A stretch of 64,000 nucleotides of DNA from Polaribacter sp. ALD11 (GTDB lineage: Bacteria; Bacteroidota; Bacteroidia; Flavobacteriales; Flavobacteriaceae). Of this stretch, positions 24,823-33,583 are shown piece after piece. The notes beneath the pieces were generated by a model. That model saw only the letters and a list, made by a program, of their open reading frames with translations. It had not been told where the DNA came from and did no database searches. The stretch covers positions 2,192,001 to 2,256,000 of the forward strand of contig NZ_CP025119.1 in NCBI RefSeq assembly GCF_002831685.1, read 5' to 3'. The first letter of the stretch is position 1. Each line of letters opens with the position of its first letter. A program made the position numbers and the translations under genes.

Positions 24823-27096
24823 TTAAAAATCTGTATCCTCTTCTTGCGTTGTCCCTTTTCCTTTTTCATCCTTTTTTTCGTCACAGTCAATATTTATGGA
24901 TAAGTTTTTTGGCTTGTCAAAATTTTCTTTACTAATATTCAAGTCTTTATCTGCATAACATTTCTGCATAAACAAAGCCCAAGAAGGTAAAGCCATGGTT
25001 GCTCCTTGTCCAAAACTAATTCCCGGAAAATGGGTAGCTCTATCTTCACCACCTGTCCAAACTCCTGTTGCTAGGTTTGGTACAATTCCCATAAACCAAC
25101 CATCCGATTGGTTTTGAGTTGTTCCTGTTTTACCAGCAATTGCATTGGTTAATTTATAAGGAAAACCAGTTACAATTTTTGGATAAGAAGTCCAATTAGA
25201 ACGTAATCTTGCCCCAGAACCAGATTGTGTAACTCCTTCTAATAAATTTAAAACTACGTAGGCAGACTCTTCGCTTAAAACTTCTTGTGTCTTTGGTATA
25301 AATTCTTCTAAAACAGTTCCATTTTTATCTTCAATTCTGGTAATAATCATAGGGCTAACTCGCAAACCTCTATTTGCAAAAGTAGAATATGCACTTACCA
25401 TTTCTAATAACGATAATTCTACGGCTCCTAAAGCAATTGATGGGTTTGCTGGAATATCACTTTCTATACCCGCAGCTTTTGCCAAACGAACAACGTTTTC
25501 TGGCGAAACCATATCTATTAATCTTGCAGACATCGTATTTACAGAACCTGCTAGACCTTGTTTTAATGTCAACATTCCGCCGTATTTAGAACTCGCATTA
25601 TCTGGGGTCCAAGCTTCTGGAATTCCGTATTTTCCCTTAGGAATTGTATACGGAATATTCGGAAACTGATCACAAGGAGATAATTTTAATTGATTAATGG
25701 CAGTTGCATATACAAATGGCTTAAAAGTAGAACCTACCTGTCTTTTTTGTTGCTCTACTGCATCAAACTTAAAATGTTTATAATCTACACCACCAACCCA
25801 TGCTTTTATGTGCCCTGTTTGTGGTTCTATAGATAACAGACCAGAACGTAAAAAGTATTTGTAATATTTTATAGAATCATTTGGAGACATAATAGTATCT
25901 ATATCGCCTTTGTAAGAAAATACTTTCATTGCTGTCTTTTTCTTAAAAACTTCCTCTATATATTTTGATGATTTTCCTGCTATTTCTAAACGTTTATATC
26001 TATCAGAATTTTTCTTTGCTCTGTTTATAATTCCTGCAACCTGACTCTTATCAATATCATAAAAAGGTGCGTTCTTATTCTTTTTTAGTTCTTTATAAAA
26101 GAATTTTTGTAAATTAGACATGTGCTCATCTATTGCCTCTTCTGCATATTGCTGCATTCTAGAATCTAACGTTACATAGATTTTTAAACCATCTTCAAAA
26201 ATATTGTATTGTTCTCCGTTTGGTTTTGGGTGTTCTTGAACCCATCTGCGCATTACTTTTTGCAAATGACCTCTAAAGTAAGTTGCTGCGCCATCTTTGT
26301 GGCTTTCTTTATGAATATCTAAACCTAAATCTAGTTTTTGCAAAGAATCTTTTTCTACTTCTGTAATAAACTCACTACGTGTTAGTTGTTTTAACACTAC
26401 GTTTCTACGCTGTTTTACTTTTTCCTCTCTTCTTAAAGGATTAAAATAAGATGAGTTTTTTAACATTCCTACCAACATTGCAGATTCACTTAAATTTAAT
26501 TCTTTCGGTTCTTTTCCAAAATAAATTCTTGCTGCGGAACGAATCCCTACTGCCTGATTCAAAAAATCGTACTTATTCAGGTACATTGCAATTATTTCAT
26601 TCTTAGTGTATTGCCTCTCTAATTTAGTAGCTACAACCCATTCTTTTGCTTTTTGAAGTACTCTTTTAACTATATTTTTTGATGCTTTTCCGGTAAACAA
26701 CATTTTAGCCAATTGTTGTGTAATTGTACTTGCACCTCCACTTCCTGGCTTTAAAATAGCTCTTGCTGTTCCTTTAAAATCGATACCAGAGTGCTCGTAA
26801 AAACGCTCATCTTCCGTAGAAATTAATGCATTTACTAAGTTGGTTGGTAATTCCTTGAAATTTATGGGTGTTCTATTTTCCGTAGCATATTTACCAATGG
26901 TTTTCCCGTCAATAGAAATAACCTCTGTTGCTAAATTTTCTTGTGGATTTTCTAATTCTTCAAACGAGGGCAACGCATTAAAAGGATCCCAAGCGGTGTA
27001 TAAGAACAATAATAAAATAAAGGTAAAACCTCCTAAAACGATTCCCCAGAACCACTTTAAATATTTTTTAAAACTTGTTGTTTCTTTCTTTGCCAT
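24823..27096 (-). CDS. penicillin-binding protein 1A (class A, bifunctional)
   Basis: 757 residues. One N-terminal membrane helix (about 15-35), a GT51 glycosyltransferase domain with catalytic Glu95 in STEDERFYEHSGID and GGASTITQQLAK, and a transpeptidase domain with Ser456-Thr-Phe-Lys459 (GSTFKPF) and AGKTGTT near residue 650. It polymerises and cross-links peptidoglycan in the periplasm. The C-terminus is a short Asp/Glu/Lys-rich tail. It follows gldH by 2 nt, so the operon is ricT-gldH-PBP1A. A second class A enzyme (PBP1C) is encoded about 11 kb away. Confidence 0.93.
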   Translation of the reverse strand: MAKKETTSFKKYLKWFWGIVLGGFTFILLLFLYTAWDPFNALPSFEELENPQENLATEVISIDGKTIGKYATENRTPINFKELPTNLVNALISTEDERFYEHSGIDFKGTARAILKPGSGGASTITQQLAKMLFTGKASKNIVKRVLQKAKEWVVATKLERQYTKNEIIAMYLNKYDFLNQAVGIRSAARIYFGKEPKELNLSESAMLVGMLKNSSYFNPLRREEKVKQRRNVVLKQLTRSEFITEVEKDSLQKLDLGLDIHKESHKDGAATYFRGHLQKVMRRWVQEHPKPNGEQYNIFEDGLKIYVTLDSRMQQYAEEAIDEHMSNLQKFFYKELKKNKNAPFYDIDKSQVAGIINRAKKNSDRYKRLEIAGKSSKYIEEVFKKKTAMKVFSYKGDIDTIMSPNDSIKYYKYFLRSGLLSIEPQTGHIKAWVGGVDYKHFKFDAVEQQKRQVGSTFKPFVYATAINQLKLSPCDQFPNIPYTIPKGKYGIPEAWTPDNASSKYGGMLTLKQGLAGSVNTMSARLIDMVSPENVVRLAKAAGIESDIPANPSIALGAVELSLLEMVSAYSTFANRGLRVSPMIITRIEDKNGTVLEEFIPKTQEVLSEESAYVVLNLLEGVTQSGSGARLRSNWTSYPKIVTGFPYKLTNAIAGKTGTTQNQSDGWFMGIVPNLATGVWTGGEDRATHFPGISFGQGATMALPSWALFMQKCYADKDLNISKENFDKPKNLSINIDCDEKKDEKGKGTTQEEDTDF

Positions 27097-27098
27097 TT

Positions 27099-27596
27099 TT
27101 AATTTATTTTTTCGATACTAAAACCAACATCTTGAATTCCGTTAAGGCTTTCAATAGCATTGACTTCTCCATTTTTTCTCATTGCTTGCCTTATATTTAA
27201 AGAATAAACCCCAGAAACAGGAAAAACCTTATGCTCTTTATAAAACAATTTATTTTCTTTTACTTCAGAGAAACCATCGCCTAAAAAAACACCCGAAGCA
27301 TCTGTCATTTCATACTGTAACGTATCTATAACTAAACTATTATTCGGGAATTTTAACTCTGTAATTATATATAAATTACTAAACTCGTAATCGCTATTAT
27401 TTCTAAGGTTAATAAATAAGTTCTTAGGTAAAACAGTGTCTTTAACTTCAAAGCTAAAAGCTACTTTTTCTCCAGACTGCCAAGAACTATTTTCTAATGT
27501 TTTATATTGATTAAATTCGGAAACATCATCGCAAGAGAACATCACAATTGAAACCAGTAAAAGCACAAAAAATCTATTTTTCTGAATCGCTTCCAT
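27099..27596 (-). CDS. gldH: gliding motility lipoprotein GldH
   Basis: 165 residues with a lipoprotein signal (VMFSC, Cys22), followed by a beta-rich domain: WQSGEKVAFSFEVKDT, LFINLRNNSDYEFSNLYIITEL, FLGDGFSEVKENKLFYKE and FPVSGVYSLNIRQAMR. These are the known hallmarks of GldH, a lipoprotein required for gliding in Flavobacterium johnsoniae. It is probably in the cell envelope with the GldKLMN machinery, whose genes are not in this window. The ATG lies within the last 23 nt of the ricT-like gene, so it is translated by coupling. Confidence 0.88.
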   Translation of the reverse strand: MEAIQKNRFFVLLLVSIVMFSCDDVSEFNQYKTLENSSWQSGEKVAFSFEVKDTVLPKNLFINLRNNSDYEFSNLYIITELKFPNNSLVIDTLQYEMTDASGVFLGDGFSEVKENKLFYKEHKVFPVSGVYSLNIRQAMRKNGEVNAIESLNGIQDVGFSIEKIN

Positions 27597-29097
27597 TTTT
27601 AGGACTGTTGTTATTACGATTTCTATTATTATTTCTTCTTGGTTTACTTGTTTTTTTCACTTCACCTTTTGGCTGATTTGTATTTGCTGCTCCGTTTGTT
27701 TTTATATTTGGTTTTGCAACTACATCTGCCTTAGCATCTGCATTTGGTTTTGCTTTTGCATTTTCACTTGAATTTGGTTTTGGTCTTGGCTTAGGTTTTG
27801 CTCTTGGTCTCGGCTTTGGCTTATTTTGTGCTTGTGGTTTATTCTGCTGCTGTGGCTGTGGTTGCGTTTTGTTTTGTGGTTTTGCCTGAGGTTTTCTTCT
27901 GGCATTAGGTTTTTGTTGCGTAGCAATTGCAACTGCACCAACAACAGGTTTTTTCTTATTCTTATTTCTATTATTTCTTCGTTTACTTGTTTTTGGTGCA
28001 TCAAAACGCGTTAAACTGTCTTGCCCAACTGCATCTTCGAAATCTACTTTTACAGGAACCTCTACATCTGCTTCATATTCTTCTAACGTAGCAGATTTTT
28101 CGTTATCTTTATTTAGCGCTACTATTTCTAAAACTTGCTCTAATGTTAAACGAAACCATTTAAAACGCTCTTCTTTATAAGTATACCAAAGATGGTTTTT
28201 AAAAATATCCATCTTTACAAAAACAGCTTCTCCTTTTTCGGTCTTTAAAACTAAATCTTGTTTTGGAAACGTTTTTAAAGCATCTAAATAGGTGTCTAAT
28301 TCAAAATTTAAACAACATTTTAGTTTACCACATTGTCCTGCTAACTTTAAAGGGTTTAAAGATAATTGCTGGTAACGAGCTGCAGATGTTGTTACTTTTC
28401 TAAAATCTGTTAACCAAGTAGAACAACACAATTCTCTACCACAAGAACCAACACCACCTAAACGTGCAGCTTCTTGCCTTGCGCCTACTTGTTTCATTTC
28501 TACACGAATAGAAAATGCACTCGCTAAATCTCTAATTAACTGTCTAAAATCTACTCTTGTTTCTGCTGTGTAGTAAAAAGTTGCCTTATTACCATCTCCC
28601 TGATACTCAACATCAGAAAGTTTCATTTGTAGTCCTAAACGGCCTAAAATTTCTCTTCCTTTTTTTTGAGTTTCTTCTTCTTTACCTCTCGCTTGCTGCC
28701 AGATATCAATATCTCTTTGAGATGCTTTTCTATAAATCTTCTTTACTTCTTCATGATCTTCAGTAATTTTGTGCTTTTTCATTTGCACTTTTACCAATTC
28801 TCCTGCTAAAGAAACTGTACCAATATCATGCCCTGGAGAGCCTTCTACAGCAACAATATCTCCCATTGTTATGGGTAAATTATCTGGATTTTTATAAAAA
28901 TGTTTTCTTCCGTTTTTAAATCGGACTTCAAAAATATTGAATCTTTCTTGTCCGCTTGGTAACGTCATGTTAGACAACCAGTCGAAAACGGCTAGTTTAT
29001 TACTACCACTTCCACAGGTTCCTGACCCACAATTACCATTACTTTTACAACCTTTTGGTACGCCATCTTCTGTTGTACCACAATTTCCACATGCCAT
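27574..29097 (-). CDS. ricT: PSP1-domain regulatory protein, RicT (YaaT)-like
   Basis: 507 residues. A Cys-rich N-terminus (CGNCGTTEDG, CGSGTCGSG) is followed by the PSP1 domain (about 45-330) with GSCGRELCCSTWL and GQCGKLKCCLNFE, the cysteine pairs typical of RicT. The last 150 residues are low-complexity, rich in Lys, Pro, Gln, Asn and Arg (KPQ/KPR repeats). In Bacillus, RicT with RicA and RicF binds Fe-S clusters and modulates RNase Y processing; here no ricA/ricF genes are near, so the activity is an inference. It heads the ricT-gldH-PBP1A operon. The basic tail is probably disordered and could bind RNA. Confidence 0.85.
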   Translation of the reverse strand: MACGNCGTTEDGVPKGCKSNGNCGSGTCGSGSNKLAVFDWLSNMTLPSGQERFNIFEVRFKNGRKHFYKNPDNLPITMGDIVAVEGSPGHDIGTVSLAGELVKVQMKKHKITEDHEEVKKIYRKASQRDIDIWQQARGKEEETQKKGREILGRLGLQMKLSDVEYQGDGNKATFYYTAETRVDFRQLIRDLASAFSIRVEMKQVGARQEAARLGGVGSCGRELCCSTWLTDFRKVTTSAARYQQLSLNPLKLAGQCGKLKCCLNFELDTYLDALKTFPKQDLVLKTEKGEAVFVKMDIFKNHLWYTYKEERFKWFRLTLEQVLEIVALNKDNEKSATLEEYEADVEVPVKVDFEDAVGQDSLTRFDAPKTSKRRNNRNKNKKKPVVGAVAIATQQKPNARRKPQAKPQNKTQPQPQQQNKPQAQNKPKPRPRAKPKPRPKPNSSENAKAKPNADAKADVVAKPNIKTNGAANTNQPKGEVKKTSKPRRNNNRNRNNNSPKNGSDSEK

Positions 29098-29294
29098 GTG
29101 ATTTATATATTATTTAGTAATTAGCTGACGGCAACTAGCTCTTAGCAATCTCTACTAAAAACGAACACCGAAAACCGAACTACTGTTTGGTTCATAATTT
29201 GATTATCAAGCCACTACAAAAAAGTGATTTGACAAAGTCTAATCAGTAAATATATGAAATCTCGCTGACACCTAAAAGGGATTTTTTTGACAAA

Positions 29295-29323
29295 AAAAAG
29301 ACCTCAAAACTGAGGTCTTTTAT
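29295..29323 (-). terminator. intrinsic terminator of trhO
   Basis: A 10-bp stem AAAGACCTCA with AAAC loop and TGAGGTCTTT. On the minus strand it is followed by a run of T. It sits 20 nt beyond the trhO stop. The stem core GACCTCA recurs in the terminator at 33.5 kb. Confidence 0.85.
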
Positions 29324-29342
29324 ATATTTGTTTATAAATAAG

Positions 29343-30374
29343 TTACTTCTTAAACTTTAAAACTTCACTTCGTCCTTTTTTAAAGATTTTATTGCTATTT
29401 CCTTTTCCTTTTCGAAGTTCTTTTTGCTCTTCGAAAGACAATTGAATTATTTCTTGGCAATCTGTAGAACAGGTATTTTCCATTGCTTCTGAACAGGCAT
29501 CACATTGAATAAATAATAAATGACAGGCTTCGTTTGCACAATTTGTATGTTCATTACATGGTTTACCACATTGGTGACAATTAGAAACTACATCGTCTGT
29601 AATTTTTTCTGCTCTTCTATGGTCAAAAACAAAGTTTTTACCAATAAATTTATTCTCGATGCCTTCTTCTTTTACTTGACGTGTGTATTCTATAATTCCG
29701 CCTTCTAATTGAAAAACGTTTTTAAAACCTTTATGTTTGTAATATGCTGATGCTTTTTCGCAACGAATTCCGCCAGTACAATACATTAGCAAATTCTTGT
29801 CTTCTTTGTTGTCTTTCAAATCTTCTTCTATAATATCTAGAGAATCTCTAAAGGTATCTACATCTGGTGTTACAGCACCATCGAAATGACCAATTTCACT
29901 TTCGTAATGATTACGCATGTCTACACAAACCGTATCTGGGTTTGCCAACATTGCATTGAATTCTGCCGCATTTAAATGCACTCCTTTCGCGGTTACATCA
30001 AACGTTTCATCATTTAAACCATCTGCCACAATTTTGTTTCTTACTTTTACCTTGAGCTTTAAGAACGATTTATTATCGTGCTCTACAGCTACATTTAGAC
30101 GAATATCTTTTAAGAAAGAAATACTGTCTAATTGGTCTTTTAAAGCGTAAAAGTTTTCTGAAGGCACAGATAATTGTGCATTTATACCTTCATAAGAAAC
30201 GTAAATTCTACCAAGTACATCTAAAGCGTTCCATTCTAGAAATAACTTGTCTCTAAATAATTGTGGATTTTCTATCTTATAGTATTGATAGAAAGAAATT
30301 GTTAAGCGGTCTTTGCCAGCTTCGTCTATTAATGCAGCGCGTTCTATTGCGCTTAACTTATTGTACAGTTGCAT
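29343..30374 (-). CDS. trhO: tRNA uridine(34) hydroxylase, rhodanese-type
   Basis: 343 residues: an N-terminal acylphosphatase-like domain (about 20-120), a rhodanese domain (about 128-230) with active-site Cys199 in YCTGGIRCEKA, and a C-terminal cysteine-rich part (NCHQCGKPCNEH, CANEACHLLFIQCDAC), then a lysine-rich end. This is the TrhO/YceA family, which hydroxylates U34 of certain tRNAs to 5-hydroxyuridine using O2. The Cys-rich tail may bind zinc. It is monocistronic, with a -7 box 57 nt upstream and a terminator downstream. A short inverted repeat (30403-30421) lies in its leader. Confidence 0.92.
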   Translation of the reverse strand: MQLYNKLSAIERAALIDEAGKDRLTISFYQYYKIENPQLFRDKLFLEWNALDVLGRIYVSYEGINAQLSVPSENFYALKDQLDSISFLKDIRLNVAVEHDNKSFLKLKVKVRNKIVADGLNDETFDVTAKGVHLNAAEFNAMLANPDTVCVDMRNHYESEIGHFDGAVTPDVDTFRDSLDIIEEDLKDNKEDKNLLMYCTGGIRCEKASAYYKHKGFKNVFQLEGGIIEYTRQVKEEGIENKFIGKNFVFDHRRAEKITDDVVSNCHQCGKPCNEHTNCANEACHLLFIQCDACSEAMENTCSTDCQEIIQLSFEEQKELRKGKGNSNKIFKKGRSEVLKFKK

Positions 30375-30431
30375 GCTATACTAATTAGATTTAACGTTTT
30401 TAAACTGAATTTATTTCAGTTCTTCTTACTG

Positions 30432-30439
30432 CAAAGTTA
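30432..30439 (-). promoter_or_regulatory. -7 box (TAACTTTG) for trhO
   Basis: The minus strand reads TAACTTTG, a perfect TAnnTTTG element, 57 nt before the trhO ATG. No clear -33 TTG. Confidence 0.4.
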
Positions 30440-30504
30440 CAAATTTTTAGAAACAGATTTTATGATTTTTATCATGGATTTCATAGGTTTTACTAAGTAA
30501 TAAA

Positions 30505-30607
30505 ATAAGCTAGCAAACAAATTTAGCCTAGATTGAAGCATTTGTTTGAGCTCTTTTTTGCCTTTTTAGGCAGAAAAAGCTAGTGCGGAAAGCTGGAAAT
30601 AGCTTCA
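30505..30607. ncRNA. structured intergenic repeat, copy A (diverged)
   Basis: The ends AAGCTA (30507-30512) and TAGCTT (30600-30605) pair and enclose the same order of blocks as copy C: AGCAAACAA, TTTAGCC, GATTGAAG, a hairpin, then GCGGAAAGC and GGAAATAGCTTC. The hairpin (TGCCT, loop TTTT, AGGCA, flanked by T/A runs) has a different sequence but the same place as in copies B and C. It lies in the 404-nt intergenic region between trhO and asd. Direction of transcription is unknown. The remainder of that region is AT-rich with no gene I can support. Confidence 0.5.
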
Positions 30608-30778
30608 AAAAGAAAAAAAACGAAAAGTTGATTTGTTCAAATTTCACTACGGATTGTTTAATTTTAAACATTACAAAAATTCTTTATTCAATTTTAAACT
30701 TTAGCTGATTTATAACGGTTTGTGTCATTTAACTCCTTCTTTTTTTTAGCATCTTTGCAATATCAAAATTTATAAAAG

Positions 30779-31768
30779 ATGAAAGTAGCTGTAGTTGGCG
30801 CAACTGGAATGGTTGGCACAGTAATGTTAAAAGTTTTAGAAGAACGTAATTTACCAATAACGGAATTAATTCCTGTAGCATCTGCAAGATCTGCTGGTAA
30901 AAAATTAGCATACAAAAGTAAAGAATACACCATTGTAACTTTAGAAGATGCTATAAAAATGACCCCAGATATTGCTTTATTTTCTGCTGGAGGAGATACT
31001 TCTTTAGAATGGGCTCCTAAATTTGCTGAAGCTGGTACAACAGTTATCGATAATTCTTCTGCTTGGAGAATGGATCCTACAAAGAAATTGGTGGTTCCAG
31101 AAATTAACGGAGACGTTTTAACGAAGGATGATAAAATTATAGCAAACCCTAATTGCTCTACGATTCAGTTGGTAATGGCCTTGGCTCCTTTGCACACAAA
31201 ATATAAAATGAAACGTGTAGTTATTTCTACGTATCAATCTGTTTCTGGTACGGGTGTAAAAGCAGTACAGCAACTAGATAATGAAGAGGCTGGTATTGAT
31301 GGCGAAATGGCATATCCTCATAAAATTGGTAGAAATGCATTGCCGCATTGTGATGTTTTCTTAGAAAACGGCTACACGAAAGAGGAAATGAAATTGGTAA
31401 AAGAGCCAAAGAAAATTTTACGAGATGACTCTTTTTCTGTAACAGCAACTGCGGTTAGAATTCCTACTGCTGGCGGACATTCGGAAGCTGTAAATGTGCA
31501 GTTTCATAATGATTTTGATCTGGCTGAAGTACGTCAAATATTAAATGATTCTCCAGGAATTATTGTACAAGATGATTTGGCAAATAACATTTACCCAATG
31601 CCAATTAATGCCCATAATAAAGACGAAGTATTTGTTGGACGTATTAGAAGGGATGAATCTCAAGAAAATACCTTAAATTTGTGGATTGTTGCAGATAACC
31701 TTAGAAAAGGGGCTGCTACTAACACAGTTCAAATAGCTGAATATTTAGTTGAGAATAATTTAGTTTAA
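30779..31768 (+). CDS. asd: aspartate-semialdehyde dehydrogenase
   Basis: 329 residues. The NADP-binding VVGATGMVGTVML is at the start; the active-site cysteine is Cys126 in IANPNCSTIQ, and GGHSEAV (about residue 237) provides the catalytic His region. It makes aspartate semialdehyde for lysine/diaminopimelate, methionine and threonine, in the cytoplasm. A CATCTTTG sequence (30750-30757, one mismatch to the -7 consensus) after a T-run lies 21 nt before the ATG; an almost identical T8-AGCATCTTT string precedes the metallophosphoesterase pseudogene. It is followed 7 nt later by a reductase gene, probably co-transcribed. Confidence 0.95.
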   Translation: MKVAVVGATGMVGTVMLKVLEERNLPITELIPVASARSAGKKLAYKSKEYTIVTLEDAIKMTPDIALFSAGGDTSLEWAPKFAEAGTTVIDNSSAWRMDPTKKLVVPEINGDVLTKDDKIIANPNCSTIQLVMALAPLHTKYKMKRVVISTYQSVSGTGVKAVQQLDNEEAGIDGEMAYPHKIGRNALPHCDVFLENGYTKEEMKLVKEPKKILRDDSFSVTATAVRIPTAGGHSEAVNVQFHNDFDLAEVRQILNDSPGIIVQDDLANNIYPMPINAHNKDEVFVGRIRRDESQENTLNLWIVADNLRKGAATNTVQIAEYLVENNLV

Positions 31769-31775
31769 TACATTT

Positions 31776-32822
31776 ATGGCAGAATTTCACAAAGTAAACA
31801 TACAAGAAATAAAACAAGAAACCGCAGATGCGGTTTCTGTTGTATTTAAGATACCCGAGAATTTAAAAGCAGATTTTAAATTTAAATCGGGACAATACAT
31901 TACACTTCAAAAAGAAATAAATAGCGAAGAAATTAGAAGAGCATACTCTATTTGTTCTACCCCAACAAGTGGAGAAATTAGAGTCGCTATTAAAAAAGTA
32001 GCAGACGGCTTGTTTTCTACTTATGCAACATCTAACTTAAAAGTGGGTGATGAAATAGAAATTTCTGTTCCTGAAGGACGTTTTTCACTGAACGCTGAAG
32101 CAAATAAAAATTACATTGGTTTTGCAGCTGGATCTGGAATTACACCAATTTTATCGATGATAAAATCTGTTTTAGAAACAGAGAAAACATCTAATTTCAC
32201 ATTGGTGTATGGTAATAAATCGATGGCAGATACTATCTTTTTTGAAGAATTAAATCAACTAAAAGAAACGTATTCAGATCGTTTTAAACTGCATTATATT
32301 TATAGTAGAGAAAATGTAAAAAATGGTTTAAGAGGCAGAATTGATGCAAGTGTAACCAACTACTTTGTAAAAAACATGTACAAAGAAACTTCTTTTGATG
32401 CTGCATTTTTATGTGGCCCAGAAGAAATGATCAAAGAGGTTTCTAATACTTTAGAGAAAAACAAAATAGCCAAAGAAAATATTCATTTCGAATTATTTAC
32501 AGCTTCTGTAGACAAAGAAAAGGTAGCGCAAGTTAAAGAAGGACAAACAGAAATTACGGTTCTTTTAGACGATGAAAAAACCACCTTTACAATGTCTCAA
32601 ACAGATGATCTTTTAGCTTCGAGTTTGCGCCATCATTTAGATGCTCCTTATTCTTGCCAAGGCGGAGTTTGTAGTTCTTGTTTATGCAAAGTTACTGAAG
32701 GAAAAGCAGTGATGATTAAAAACTCTATTTTAACAGATAGTGAAGTTGAAGAAGGATTCGTTTTAGCTTGTCAAGCATATCCAACAACACCTAAAATAAC
32801 AATTGACTTTGATGATGTTTAA
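31776..32822 (+). CDS. PaaE-like flavin reductase with C-terminal 2Fe-2S ferredoxin
   Basis: 348 residues in three domains: an FAD-binding barrel (about 1-100; RRAYSICSTP), an NAD(P)-binding domain (about 105-235; GFAAGSGITPILSMI, FLCGPEEMI) and a plant-type ferredoxin with cluster ligands Cys294, Cys299, Cys302 and Cys332 (CQGGVCSSCLC). This is the layout of PaaE, the reductase of phenylacetyl-CoA oxygenase. The paaABCD oxygenase genes are not here, and in Bacteroidota such stand-alone proteins are usually general NADPH-ferredoxin-type reductases. So the electron acceptor is unknown. It follows asd closely. Confidence 0.85.
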   Translation: MAEFHKVNIQEIKQETADAVSVVFKIPENLKADFKFKSGQYITLQKEINSEEIRRAYSICSTPTSGEIRVAIKKVADGLFSTYATSNLKVGDEIEISVPEGRFSLNAEANKNYIGFAAGSGITPILSMIKSVLETEKTSNFTLVYGNKSMADTIFFEELNQLKETYSDRFKLHYIYSRENVKNGLRGRIDASVTNYFVKNMYKETSFDAAFLCGPEEMIKEVSNTLEKNKIAKENIHFELFTASVDKEKVAQVKEGQTEITVLLDDEKTTFTMSQTDDLLASSLRHHLDAPYSCQGGVCSSCLCKVTEGKAVMIKNSILTDSEVEEGFVLACQAYPTTPKITIDFDDV

Positions 32823-32837
32823 AATTCCGTATTTTTG
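32808..32837 (+). promoter_or_regulatory. full promoter (TTTG, 18 nt, TATTTTTG) for the LysE-family gene
   Basis: TTTG at 32808-32811 and TATTTTTG at 32830-32837 match both Bacteroidota elements with normal spacing. The ATG follows 5 nt later, so the transcript is predicted to be leaderless. The -33 element lies inside the end of the preceding gene. Confidence 0.6.
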
Positions 32838-32842
32838 CTAAT

Positions 32843-33508
32843 ATGGATATTTACGACTTTAAAAATGCTTTTTTAATTGGTTTTTTCATGGCTTTCATGA
32901 TTGGACCTGTTTTTTTTATGCTAATACAAACCAGTATTTTAAAAGGTGCTAGAGCTGCAATTGTATTCGATTTAGGTGTAATCTTAGGAGATTTATGTTT
33001 TATTTTAATTGCCTATTACGGTAGTAGGTCTTTGCTAGAAGAAATAAAAGATGATCCAAGATTATTTTTTTTAGGAGGATTGGTTTTAATTATTTACGGG
33101 TTAATCACGTATTTAGAAAAAGAGAATAAAAAAGAAGCGCTAGAGTCTGCAAAAATTGTAAAAGTTCCGATAAAAAATAATTATTTAAAACTCTTTTTTA
33201 AAGGCTACTTCTTAAATTTTATAAACGTTGGCGTTTTAGCTTTCTGGTTAGGTACTGTTCTCGTAATTGGTCCCACTTTAAAAATGGATCAGAATGCTAT
33301 TTTTTGGTACTTCGGAACTGTTCTGTTAGGCTATTTTATAACTGATTTAGGTAAGATATTTTTAGCAAAACAACTTAAAAATAAAATGACACCACCCGTA
33401 ATTTTTAGAATAAAGAAGATTATGGGAATTATCTTAATTGTTTGTGGTGTGTTTTTAATGTTGAAAGGCTTTATTCCGAATGAAAAAATTGAAGAATTTA
33501 TTCAATAA
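32843..33508 (+). CDS. LysE-family translocator
   Basis: 221 residues with six hydrophobic helices. The start FKNAFLIGFFMAFMIGPVFFMLI, with GxxxAxxxGP-like spacing, and the following ILKGARAAIVFDLGVILGD segment are typical of the LysE/RhtB exporter superfamily, which exports amino acids or related small solutes from the cytoplasm. The substrate is not predictable. The gene has its own strong promoter in the tail of the reductase gene and a strong terminator after it. Confidence 0.82.
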   Translation: MDIYDFKNAFLIGFFMAFMIGPVFFMLIQTSILKGARAAIVFDLGVILGDLCFILIAYYGSRSLLEEIKDDPRLFFLGGLVLIIYGLITYLEKENKKEALESAKIVKVPIKNNYLKLFFKGYFLNFINVGVLAFWLGTVLVIGPTLKMDQNAIFWYFGTVLLGYFITDLGKIFLAKQLKNKMTPPVIFRIKKIMGIILIVCGVFLMLKGFIPNEKIEEFIQ

Positions 33509-33523
33509 TAGATAAGTTCAGAT

Positions 33524-33567
33524 AAAAAAAGACCTCATTTATTTATATAAATGAGGTCTTTTTTTTT
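33524..33567. terminator. strong bidirectional terminator between lysE-like and M1 peptidase genes
   Basis: An 18-bp stem (left 33524-33541, right 33548-33565, loop TTTATA) with A-run and T-run ends, including the GACCTCA core seen near 29.3 kb. The genes on both sides converge on it. Confidence 0.9.
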
Positions 33568-33583
33568 GATTATTTTAGAGTAT

